Assembly (NCBI GenBank): GCA_030018555.1
Contig: JASEHY010000008.1
Span: 1 to 17,048 of the forward strand
From: Planctomycetota bacterium
Lineage (GTDB): Bacteria; Planctomycetota; MHYJ01; JACQXL01
Length of the DNA stretch: 17,048 bases
Direction of reading: 5' to 3'
The notes beneath the pieces are model-generated. The model did not search any database and was not told the DNA's origin. It saw nothing but the letters and a program-made list of their open reading frames with translations. Numbering within the stretch: position 1 is the stretch's first letter; each line of letters opens with the position of its first letter. A program made the position numbers and the translations under genes. Shown here piece by piece: positions 7,588-14,033 of the stretch.

Positions 7588-7687
7588 AACAACCCCCTCA
7601 ATCCCCCCGTACGGGGGGGAATATCGGTGCCGGAGGCAGACCCGCGGAGGCGGGTCAGACCCGCCTCAGGCGGGAAAGGGGGTTGTT
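7588..7687. repeat. 100-bp composite inverted repeat after plsX
   Basis: The terminal arms AACAACCCCC (7588-7597) and GGGGGTTGTT (7678-7687) bracket three hairpins: the palindrome CCCCCCGTACGGGGGG (7603-7618), GACCCGC (7639-7645)/GCGGGTC (7650-7656), and CCCGCC (7660-7665)/GGCGGG (7669-7674). The terminal inverted repeats and internal palindromes resemble a small non-autonomous element, but no target duplication was confirmed. Confidence 0.75.
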
Positions 7688-7738
7688 ATCCCTCTGTATT
7701 CTTTGCGTCTTTGCGGCGAGAAAACAGAGTTAGTGATT

Positions 7739-8140
7739 ATGATAAAAAAGACATTTATGAGTGTGGTTGTAATAACTTATGGAATATTATTATCAGGTTG
7801 TCCGGTAGCGTGGTTAGTTGGCGGTGCGGCAGTTGGGGCAGGAACATATGCCTATTTCAAAGGAGAACTGGAAAGAAAATATCCCGCAAGTTTTGATAAA
7901 TGCTGGCAGGCATCTATTCGCACACTGGAACATTTGCAATTTACCAGAGAATCATCTACTCGTGACAGACTGGCAGGTAAAATAGAAGCCCGACGGGCTG
8001 ATGGCACACCTATCACTATAACAATTGAACTCATTTCAGACAAAGTTACTTCTATAAAAGTAAAGGTGGGAATGTTTGGAGACCGTGAGATATCGGAACG
8101 CATCCACGAGCGCATAAAAGAAAACTGCAACCACAGATAA
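7739..8140 (+). CDS. DUF3568-type envelope lipoprotein
   Basis: 133 residues from ATG 7739 (an in-frame GTG at 7733 is an alternative; the ribosome site is weak). Residues 1-20 form a lipoprotein signal ending LLSG-C21, so it should be lipidated and membrane-anchored. A glycine-rich stretch GGAAVGAGTYAYFKGE (about 28-43) leads into a small domain with YPASFDKCWQASIRTLEHL, KIEARRADGTPITI and VKVGMFGDREIS, the pattern of the DUF3568 family of uncharacterised small lipoproteins. Function is unknown. The last codons and stop lie in an ACCACAGATAAACGCAGAT-type dispersed repeat, so the extreme C-terminus (NHR) may be repeat-derived. Repeats isolate it from both neighbours. Confidence 0.8.
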   Translation: MIKKTFMSVVVITYGILLSGCPVAWLVGGAAVGAGTYAYFKGELERKYPASFDKCWQASIRTLEHLQFTRESSTRDRLAGKIEARRADGTPITITIELISDKVTSIKVKVGMFGDREISERIHERIKENCNHR

Positions 8141-8345
8141 ACGCAGATACACACTGATTATTAGCCCAGCCCATCTGGATGGGCTGAGTGTAAAATGTCC
8201 CGCACATAATCCCGCACATAAATCAGATTGCTTCGTCGTGGCGCCGATGGCGCCACTCCTCGCAATGACATCCCTCCACTGTCATTGCGAAGCAGACCCC
8301 GCCCCCGATAAATATCGGGGCGGGGTCGGCTGAAGCAATCTCTAT
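8131..8345. repeat. Composite inverted-repeat island after the DUF3568 gene
   Basis: This fills most of the 317-bp gap before the next gene. CAGCCCATC (8167-8175)/GATGGGCTG (8178-8186) is a tight hairpin. AGATTGCTTC (8225-8234) and GAAGCAATCT (8332-8341) enclose three more: GTGGCGCC (8238-8245)/GGCGCCAC (8249-8256), CGCAATGAC (8261-8269)/GTCATTGCG (8281-8289), and GACCCCG...CCCCGATA (8295-8310)/TATCGGGG...CGGGGTC (8313-8327) with one bulged C. No reading frame of interest lies here. Confidence 0.8.
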
Positions 8346-8420
8346 TAGACTTTGAAATTCCATACAATGAATTAACAAGGTAAAGTTTTGTGGCTGAATT
8401 GCCGATAATTTACTTGTAGG

Positions 8421-8438
8421 GGCAATTCATGAATTGCC
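8421..8438. repeat. Perfect 18-bp palindrome
   Basis: GGCAATTCATGAATTGCC equals its own reverse complement. It is preceded by TGTAGG, similar to the TGTAGCGG arm at 6453-6460, which suggests one family of dispersed elements. It ends 19 bases before the start chosen for the next gene. Confidence 0.8.
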
Positions 8439-8457
8439 ATTACCTTTACCGCAAGAT

Positions 8458-9030
8458 ATGTTCACACAAAAGAAAGTCATTATAGGTGTTTTCTCATCCC
8501 TCGCCATTCTGGTATTTTCTTATTGTTTAATTGCTGGTAATAAAGAGACACCATCAGGGGAACAACAACATAATGACAAAAACGAGGACGCTTCACTGTC
8601 TTATAATGAAAACGATATAATGGGATTTGAATTAGGTCGTGCTAACAAAACGACCGCTCAAGAGCGGAAAATTAGTCCTCTTAATGTAGATAAAGCGGTA
8701 ATATGCCTTGAGGTACGCGACCGTATGCCTGTCCAGGAGACATTTCGTATCCCTTCAAATAGAGATAAAATATTCTGCTGGGCGCTTTTCCTTAACGGCG
8801 AAGGTAAAAAGATTCGCTATATCTGGCAAATCGGCGAAACCGTTACCACCAGCCAATGGCTCACCATCACCAGCAACAAATATCGTGCCTGGTGCCCTAA
8901 AAAGATTGACCGAAAAACGAGGGGACATTGTCGTGTTGATGTCGTTGACGAACAGGGCAGGATTCTAAAAAGCCTGGATTTTGAAATCATACCTCCTACA
9001 CCATCCAAGTTAGAAATGAAATACTCTTAA
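8458..9030 (+). CDS. Membrane-anchored DUF2914-type protein
   Basis: 190 residues from ATG 8458 (MFTQKK). An in-frame TTG at 8434 would start inside the 18-bp palindrome and is less likely; no Shine-Dalgarno is seen for either. Residues 7-26 are a single membrane helix with a short lysine-bearing cytoplasmic end, then a polar linker to about 75. Residues 78-180 match the DUF2914 pattern: AVICLEVRDRMPV, an aromatic strand with RYIWQIG, YRAWCPKKI and CRVDVVDEQGRILKSLDFEI, a predicted beta-sandwich outside the cytoplasmic membrane. DUF2914 domains are uncharacterised and often attached to membrane anchors. Partners cannot be inferred from the neighbours. Confidence 0.75.
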   Translation: MFTQKKVIIGVFSSLAILVFSYCLIAGNKETPSGEQQHNDKNEDASLSYNENDIMGFELGRANKTTAQERKISPLNVDKAVICLEVRDRMPVQETFRIPSNRDKIFCWALFLNGEGKKIRYIWQIGETVTTSQWLTITSNKYRAWCPKKIDRKTRGHCRVDVVDEQGRILKSLDFEIIPPTPSKLEMKYS

Positions 9031-9282
9031 ACCGGACTCAAACCTTCATTCATCATCAGATAAAAACTCATTTTCCCCAGAGATTATTTTTCTTGATAGA
9101 AGAAGACTTTTAGTCTAAAGTAATCGTATAATCGTATAGAAACTGTAAAAAGGGGGTTGTTCAGTTTGATGACGGATTCCGAATCAGATATATTATTTTA
9201 TTTTGCTCATTTTCTTGACAAGATTCTATATTCTTATATTCTTGATATATAAGCGGACAATATAATGGAGGGTTATCGTTAT

Positions 9283-9354
9283 ATGGTTCTCCAGTCAGTC
9301 AGTCAGTCAGTCAGTCAGTCAGTCAGTCAGTCAGTAATCTTATCACATCTTTAA
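9283..9354 (+). CDS. Possible 23-residue reading frame containing the CAGT tract
   Basis: ATG 9283 is preceded by GGAGGG (9267-9272) at a 10-base spacing. The frame reads MVL, then repeated QSVS units, and stops at 9352-9354. One extra CAGT unit would shift the frame into one that stays open to the TAA at 9537-9539, while one unit fewer would meet TAA directly after the tract. The downstream sequence includes a dispersed repeat and does not look protein-like, so a real gene is doubtful. Confidence 0.2.
   Translation: MVLQSVSQSVSQSVSQSVILSHL
9292..9335. repeat. Tetranucleotide tract, 11 copies of CAGT
   Basis: 44 bp of uninterrupted CAGT units. Tetranucleotide tracts of this length change copy number by slippage in several bacteria and switch genes on and off. 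It lies 325 bp upstream of the first gene of the 9660-13941 operon. The minus strand has stops in all frames through the tract, so only plus-strand translation could cross it. Confidence 0.95.
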
Positions 9355-9548
9355 TTATCCTTATCGGACGGAAACACATTCGTGGAATTTATCCCGCTTC
9401 CAGCGGGACTCAGTGTAAACAATTCTTCACCACAAAGACACCAAGGGCACAAAGAATAATCCAATCACTTGTCCATTCGGAATCTATTTTCTTTTGTATT
9501 CCAACCAATAGAAAGGAGGTGGCATTGACTGAATACTAAAAGGGTTAA

Positions 9549-9655
9549 GTGCGGAGACCCGATGATTTTAAGTTTCGCACAAAGCCAAAGTAACCTCGCA
9601 CCTAACTTATGTGCTGTGCGGGATCTAATCCCGCCTCGGCGGGATAAGAGGAGGT
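9549..9655 (+). promoter_or_regulatory. Structured leader with competing hairpins before the lipoprotein operon
   Basis: Possible stems: GTGCG (9549-9553)/CGCAC (9576-9580); CGCAC (9597-9601)/GTGCG (9616-9620); GCGGGA (9618-9623)/TCCCGC (9629-9634); TCCCGCC (9629-9635)/GGCGGGA (9638-9644). The last two share 9629-9634 and exclude each other, and the second and third share 9618-9620. The final stem ends 4-5 bases before the strong ribosome site AGAGGAGG (9648-9655). It matches no riboswitch class I can name. The distal stem also resembles the dispersed CCCGCC/GGCGGG palindromes. Confidence 0.4.
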
Positions 9656-9659
9656 AAAA

Positions 9660-10184
9660 ATGAAAAATAGACTAATAGTACTCATGGGATTAATGATTAT
9701 AGGAATATATTTAATTGGTTGTGCCGGATGGCGTGATGTTTCTGACCCCCAAAAAGAAGGTTATTTCTGTGCCCAAAGAATAGAGTGTTCTAAAGATTTA
9801 AATATCGCTTTTGATAAAGCTACTACAGAAGCAAGAACAGCAATAGCAGAAAAAATAGCTGTTGCAGTAACAACAGATGTGGAAAAGCTAAAACGAGAGG
9901 TGGGCGCACCTATTGAGGCGGAAATCATGCTGAAATATATAAAAGGAATAGCAGAACAAACAAAAATTGTTCTGACAGATATTGAAATTACTAAACGACT
10001 TTATAAGAAAGCTGATAAAGAAGGATTATATTATGCTGAAGTAACAGCAGAGTATCCTAAAACCGAAGTTTATAAAAGCATCATAGATTATATTAAAAAG
10101 AATCCTCAATTATTTCAGCTATCCAGAGAAACACCAATATATAAAGAATGGGAAATCAAGATGACGAATAAACCCCAAAAATAA
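9660..10184 (+). CDS. LPP20/FlgP-like outer-envelope lipoprotein
   Basis: 174 residues with an excellent ribosome site (AGAGGAGG, 4 bases before the ATG). The signal peptide ends YLIG-C21, a lipobox. The mature part has a long amphipathic helix rich in Ala and Lys (AFDKATTEARTAIAEKIAVAV at about 50-70), then a beta strand and KADKEGLYYAEVTAEYPKTEVYKSI, the layout of LPP20-family lipoproteins, which include FlgP of Vibrio and Campylobacter. It is the first gene of a tight same-strand set with 10234, 11480, 11857 and 12877. The likely site is the outer membrane, as a structural or assembly part. Family membership was judged from pattern only. Confidence 0.75.
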   Translation: MKNRLIVLMGLMIIGIYLIGCAGWRDVSDPQKEGYFCAQRIECSKDLNIAFDKATTEARTAIAEKIAVAVTTDVEKLKREVGAPIEAEIMLKYIKGIAEQTKIVLTDIEITKRLYKKADKEGLYYAEVTAEYPKTEVYKSIIDYIKKNPQLFQLSRETPIYKEWEIKMTNKPQK

Positions 10185-10233
10185 AATAAGGTGTTAAGGC
10201 ACAGGGAATGCTTCCTTCATAGAAGGATAATAA

Positions 10234-11469
10234 ATGGTTTCTGATAAAAATATATTGCTGTTTATAATTTGCTGGTTGATCTTAGTATCCAGTGGGTGCA
10301 TGGGTAATGTTTTTGAAAAGACATCTGCGCCCAAACCAGAATGGCTACCAACTCATCAACATCCCAATTTTAAACCACCACAATATATTCTGGGAATCGG
10401 AGTAGCAAAAGACACTGGAAATATCCCTGAGGATTCATCAAGGGCTGATGCAGCCGCAAGAACAGAAATAGCGCACCAACTTATTACAACAATATCCTCA
10501 AATATAACCATTAAGCGACTTGAGTCAAATATAAATAACGAATGGACATTTAGCACCGAAACCTTAAGCGGCGCAAAAGTTTCTACATCCTTGAAAATTA
10601 CAGGGATTACCATCGTTGACCGCTATCACGACAAGAAAGAAAAGGTTCATTATACATTAGCGGTTCTGGATAAAACCACCGCTTCCTATCAGGAAATCCG
10701 TGAGGACTTAGACAAGTTGGCATCTCTGCTAAACCCCATTGTAGGTAACCCCCGGATAGCGCTTCTTATTGAAGAGATTAGACCGGATGGGTCAAAGGAA
10801 ACCGGCTCACCGATAATTTCTAACGCCTTAAGTCAGGGATTGATTGAACAGGGTTATACAGTGCTAAATCCTTCTGAACTGGCTCCATTAGGTGGTACCG
10901 CTAAAGTTATTGAGTTACTTAAAGACAATACCGATTATGCCTTGCGGTTAATTAGCCAAAAAGTAAAGGCAGAGATTATTATTATCGGCAGAACCTCGGC
11001 AACTCCAATTACTTCCCCTGAATTAGATGGTTTAATCTCTTTTAGAGGAGTATTTAACGCTCGGGCTCTAAAGACCACAACCGGTCAGGTTTTAGCAACT
11101 GTTTCAACCAGTGGTTCAGCCGTAGATATTACCCAGGATGCTACCTTTCAGATAACGATGAATGTCCTCGGTAAAAATGCAGCTAAAGACTTAGGTGTAT
11201 CGTTGCTCTCCTTACTCACTACCAGACCTTCTATTACACTTATCGCTAAAGAAGTATCTACATTTAAAGAGTTACTTAACCTGAAAGAGATTTTAAACCC
11301 AATTGATGGTCTGGGTAAATTATATCTCCGCTCATTTTCCGATGGTAGAGCCGAGATAGAAATTATACCAACTTCTGCCACGGCTACCGATATTGCCAAA
11401 GAATTATCTAAAAAGGGATATACGGTAACCAACCAAACACACGATACTTTAGAAATTACTGGTAAATAG
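10234..11469 (+). CDS. LPP20/FlgT-like lipoprotein with TolB/CsgG-like middle domain
   Basis: 411 residues; lipobox VSSG-C22. About 35-150 resemble an LPP20-type domain: PEWLP, YILGIGVAKD, ADAAARTEIAHQL, then YTLAVLDK. About 172-330 form an alpha/beta domain (RIALLIEEIRPDG, AEIIIIGRTSATP, FNARALKTTTGQVLATVSTSG) like the TolB/CsgG-type fold found in FlgT. About 333-408 form a small terminal alpha/beta domain (KLYLRSFSDGRAEIEIIP, AKELSKKGYTVTNQ). The order recalls FlgT, a flagellar H-ring protein of Vibrio, but the resemblance is structural and not proof. The ribosome site GAAGGA (10222-10227) can pair with TCCTTC (10213-10218) over a 3-base loop. It lies 49 bp after the upstream lipoprotein gene. 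Confidence 0.75.
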   Translation: MVSDKNILLFIICWLILVSSGCMGNVFEKTSAPKPEWLPTHQHPNFKPPQYILGIGVAKDTGNIPEDSSRADAAARTEIAHQLITTISSNITIKRLESNINNEWTFSTETLSGAKVSTSLKITGITIVDRYHDKKEKVHYTLAVLDKTTASYQEIREDLDKLASLLNPIVGNPRIALLIEEIRPDGSKETGSPIISNALSQGLIEQGYTVLNPSELAPLGGTAKVIELLKDNTDYALRLISQKVKAEIIIIGRTSATPITSPELDGLISFRGVFNARALKTTTGQVLATVSTSGSAVDITQDATFQITMNVLGKNAAKDLGVSLLSLLTTRPSITLIAKEVSTFKELLNLKEILNPIDGLGKLYLRSFSDGRAEIEIIPTSATATDIAKELSKKGYTVTNQTHDTLEITGK

Positions 11470-11479
11470 GAGTTACTAT

Positions 11480-11860
11480 ATGGCTAAAATCCAATACGAC
11501 TCAAAAATTATTTATGAGTTTGCTGAGCGATTGTATGATAAGGCAGGTTCAGTGGTGGCAACTTACACTATTATAGGCATAATCCTCGGTGGTGGCGGTG
11601 GCGCTCTTGTAGGCACTACCTTTAGAGGCGGGGAAGGGACCATCGTAGCAGCTATAATAGGTATGGTTATCTTAGGGATAATAGGCTACTCCATAGGGAG
11701 CGAAAAAGCATTCTGGATAAAATCACAAGCCCAACAGGCGCTCTGTCAGGTTCAAATTGAACAGAACATTTATTTAATTCTGCATTCTATCTCAAAAATA
11801 TCAAAACAATCAGAGAAAAGTGAACAGTATAATGAGAAAAAAATGGAGGACAATCTATGA
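11480..11860 (+). CDS. Small two-helix glycine-zipper membrane protein
   Basis: 126 residues, 10 bp after the preceding gene and overlapping the next by ATGA, so translation is probably coupled. TAGGAG lies upstream of the ATG. There is no signal peptide. About 23-46 is a membrane helix with a run of five glycines (IIGIILGGGGGALVG), and about 54-73 is a second helix (TIVAAIIGMVILGIIGYSIG). The N-terminal 20 residues and the charged C-terminal tail from 80 on should lie on the same side, probably the cytoplasm. Glycine-rich paired helices suggest oligomerisation in the membrane. I do not recognise a family. Within the operon it could be the inner-membrane partner of the flanking envelope proteins. 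Confidence 0.8.
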   Translation: MAKIQYDSKIIYEFAERLYDKAGSVVATYTIIGIILGGGGGALVGTTFRGGEGTIVAAIIGMVILGIIGYSIGSEKAFWIKSQAQQALCQVQIEQNIYLILHSISKISKQSEKSEQYNEKKMEDNL

Positions 11861-12864
11861 AGCAGGTATTTATTGGTCTGATTGCTATGCTGGTATTATC
11901 TGTGATTACAAGCAATGCCTATGCCAAGGATTCCTTGGATGAACGCATTGCTAACCTATCAATCCAGATATATGATGAGATAAGCGCTACGGACAAGTCG
12001 CCGACCATTGCTATTGTGGAGTTTTCCGACCTGCAGGGCAATATCACCGACTTTGGACGATATGTTTCGGAAGAACTCATCACCCACATCTTTAGAACCA
12101 AAAAAGTCAAGGTAATAGAACGACTTTTGCTGACTAAAATAATCAAGGAACAGAAATTATCCTTAACCGGTATTATTGAACCGGATTCAGCCAAAAAGTT
12201 GGGGAAATTGATGGGAGTCCAGTTTATTGTCTGCGGCACGATTGCCGATAAAGCCCAGAGTTTGAAGATTAACGCCCGGCTTATCAACACCGAGAGCGGT
12301 GAGATTTTCGCCGTTGCCGCTACCGAAATCTTCAAGGATGAATCGGTCTTAAAACTACTCGCCTCGGGCGTAACTCCTTCTGGCAACCCCTCCCAAACGA
12401 CGCCGGATAAAAAGTCCGATGCCCAGCCAAAAAAAGATGGCCCGAAGGTTGAGGCAGATAAATTCACCTATGAAGTTATATCATGCAAACTTTCTGACTC
12501 AACCTTGACGGTTGAAGTAATAATCACGAATAATTCAGAAGACGATATATATCGTCATTTCTTTGTTCAACAGAGTGATTACACTACCAAAATACTTGAT
12601 GATGTGGGAAATGAATATTTCCCTGTTAAGATGCAAATCGGCAATCAGATACTTAAAGTTGAAAAAGATGGGAACACGTGTATCAAGTATACTATTATTA
12701 GTGGAAGTCCAACAAAAGCAGTTTGTACATTTGAGAAACTTCAAGGAACTCCAAAAGTCATAAAAGCATTAACAATAGGATTTTATAATGAGCAATCCTC
12801 GGCGAAGAGATGGATATGGACATACGGAGCAGTTGTAATCCGTGATATTCCGATTGAAAAATAA
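11857..12864 (+). CDS. Secreted FlgO/CsgG-like protein, first tandem copy
   Basis: 335 residues; a signal peptide of about 23 residues ends SNAYA, followed by KDSLDER. There is no lipobox, unlike typical FlgO. About 27-166 match the FlgO/CsgG-type domain: TIAIVEFSDLQGNITDFGRYVSEEL, VKVIERLLLTKIIKEQKLSLTG, GVQFIVCGTIAD, INARLINTESGEIFAVA. A Pro/Lys/Thr linker (about 172-200) leads to a C-terminal beta-rich domain (202-335: FTYEVISCKLSDSTLTVEV, ITNNSEDDI) resembling DUF4352/immunoglobulin-like modules, ending RDIPIEK. The next gene is a paralogue with the same architecture. CsgG-like domains build outer-membrane pores or periplasmic assemblies; the target here is unknown. The start overlaps the previous stop. 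Confidence 0.82.
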   Translation: MKQVFIGLIAMLVLSVITSNAYAKDSLDERIANLSIQIYDEISATDKSPTIAIVEFSDLQGNITDFGRYVSEELITHIFRTKKVKVIERLLLTKIIKEQKLSLTGIIEPDSAKKLGKLMGVQFIVCGTIADKAQSLKINARLINTESGEIFAVAATEIFKDESVLKLLASGVTPSGNPSQTTPDKKSDAQPKKDGPKVEADKFTYEVISCKLSDSTLTVEVIITNNSEDDIYRHFFVQQSDYTTKILDDVGNEYFPVKMQIGNQILKVEKDGNTCIKYTIISGSPTKAVCTFEKLQGTPKVIKALTIGFYNEQSSAKRWIWTYGAVVIRDIPIEK

Positions 12865-12876
12865 AGGAGGTGCTCT

Positions 12877-13941
12877 ATGATAAAAATTAGAGGTTCTGGC
12901 TTATTAGGGATAATTATGCTTTTACTGATGCTCAACTTCTCTTTGGCTTATGAGAAAGAGGTGAAAAATCTATCTTCAACTATCGGCGAAGCCATTGCCA
13001 AATCTGACAAGAAGAATATCGCTGTGGTTGATTTCACCGATGCTCAAGGCAAAATCAGCGAATTAGGCAGATTCCTCGCCGAGGAGGCATCAGTGGCGCT
13101 TAGTGAAATTGCCAGAATAAACAAGCCATTAACAGTCCGCTGTCCCAAATGCGGAGAGGAGTTCATTGTAAAGATTCCGGGTGCGGATAAGAAATTTGAG
13201 GTTATAGATAGGGCACATCTCAAAACGCTTCTCAAAGAGCATAAGTTATCAATGACTGGTCTGATAGACCCACAGACCGCCAAGAAATTGGGCGAGATTG
13301 CCGGTGCAGATGCACTCCTTACCGGCAATATTACTCTCATCGGGGAAAATATTCGTCTTACCGCAAAGGTCTTAGATGTGGCAACAGCCAAAATAATTGT
13401 GGCTTCATCGCAGGACATTGCCAAAACCAAAGCGCTTGAAGATATGGCTAATAAATATATTCCCACAGATGAAGGAGTCGCAACCGGTAAAGCAACTCCT
13501 GCGGAAACTAAAACTCCACCTGTACTACCCAAAAATGATAATTTGAAAGTTGAAATAAATAAATTTACTTTTGAAGTCAAGTCCTGTAAACTTTCCGGGA
13601 CCACCTTAACGGTAGAGATGCTAATTACAAATAATTCAGAAGATGATATAAAACTAACGGTGTTTACTGCTATTGAGGGTAAATATCATACCCGCATATT
13701 TGATGAGGAAGGGAATGGATATTTTGCTTCAAGGCTGCGAGTTGCTAACTTGGAGAACAAGGATGAAAGACACGTATTTAATTTATTCGTTTGCCAGGCA
13801 CCCACAAAGACAATCTGGACATTTGAAGGTATTAAGGGAAGTCCCAATTTAGTAAAAATGTTTTATACTATCTTAACAACTGGTTGGTATGGATCCGATT
13901 TTGCCACTATAAAACTCCGCGATATTCCCATAGAAAAATAA
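12877..13941 (+). CDS. Secreted FlgO/CsgG-like protein with CPKCG insertion, second tandem copy
   Basis: 354 residues, strong ribosome site (AAAGGAGG), 12 bp after its paralogue. Signal peptide to about residue 24. The FlgO/CsgG-type domain (28-185: NIAVVDFTDAQGKISELGRFLAEE, FEVIDRAHLKTLLKEHKLSMTG, GADALLTGNITL, AKVLDVATAKII) is interrupted at about 82-105 by NKPLTVRCPKCGEEFIVKI, a half zinc ribbon (C89, C92) absent from the first copy. Linker 195-225, then the shared beta-rich domain (FTFEVKSCKLSGTTLTVEM, ITNNSEDDI) and the same RDIPIEK end. The two copies are clearly duplicates that have diverged. The CxxC could bind a metal, form a disulfide, or pair with a partner. No obvious terminator follows. 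Confidence 0.82.
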   Translation: MIKIRGSGLLGIIMLLLMLNFSLAYEKEVKNLSSTIGEAIAKSDKKNIAVVDFTDAQGKISELGRFLAEEASVALSEIARINKPLTVRCPKCGEEFIVKIPGADKKFEVIDRAHLKTLLKEHKLSMTGLIDPQTAKKLGEIAGADALLTGNITLIGENIRLTAKVLDVATAKIIVASSQDIAKTKALEDMANKYIPTDEGVATGKATPAETKTPPVLPKNDNLKVEINKFTFEVKSCKLSGTTLTVEMLITNNSEDDIKLTVFTAIEGKYHTRIFDEEGNGYFASRLRVANLENKDERHVFNLFVCQAPTKTIWTFEGIKGSPNLVKMFYTILTTGWYGSDFATIKLRDIPIEK

Positions 13942-14033
13942 ACTTAGCTTGTTATTTAATTAACACATAATATTAATCTCTGGTGACACACACCTCGGCT
14001 CCTATCCCTTCGCTTCGCTCGAGGGCAAGCCTT

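Larger units (their letters stand above)
9031..9659. other. 629-bp intergenic region without a convincing gene
   Basis: Holds a tandem AATCGTAT pair (9122-9137), an AAGGGGGTTGTT copy (about 9150) shared with 7676-7687, an isolated TTGACA (9215-9220) without a well-spaced -10 box, the CAGT tract (9292-9335), a copy of the TTCTTCACCACAAAGA repeat (9422-9438), and the structured leader at 9549-9655. Frames here are short and partly made of repeats. Confidence 0.7.

Noticed and set aside
7627..7896. 89-codon frame after plsX
   Set aside because: It runs through the composite repeat and then out of frame over the DUF3568 gene.
9215..9240. TTGACA at 9215 as promoter of the lipoprotein operon
   Set aside because: The only -10-like hexamer (TATATT, 9235-9240) is 14 bp away, outside the usual 16-18 bp; TATAAT at 9261 has no matching -35.
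9581..9625. Possible c-di-GMP (GEMM-I) riboswitch because of CGCACAAAGCC
   Set aside because: The GGGACGCAAAGCC core and the tetraloop/receptor pairing are not present in the expected order.
5814..9644. CRISPR array from the many repeats
   Set aside because: The repeats are palindromes of different sequence and spacing, with no regular direct repeats and spacers and no cas genes.
11919..12467. 182-codon minus-strand frame opposite the first FlgO-like gene
   Set aside because: It is antisense to a well-supported gene, with no ribosome site or family pattern; the same holds for 13044-13604.
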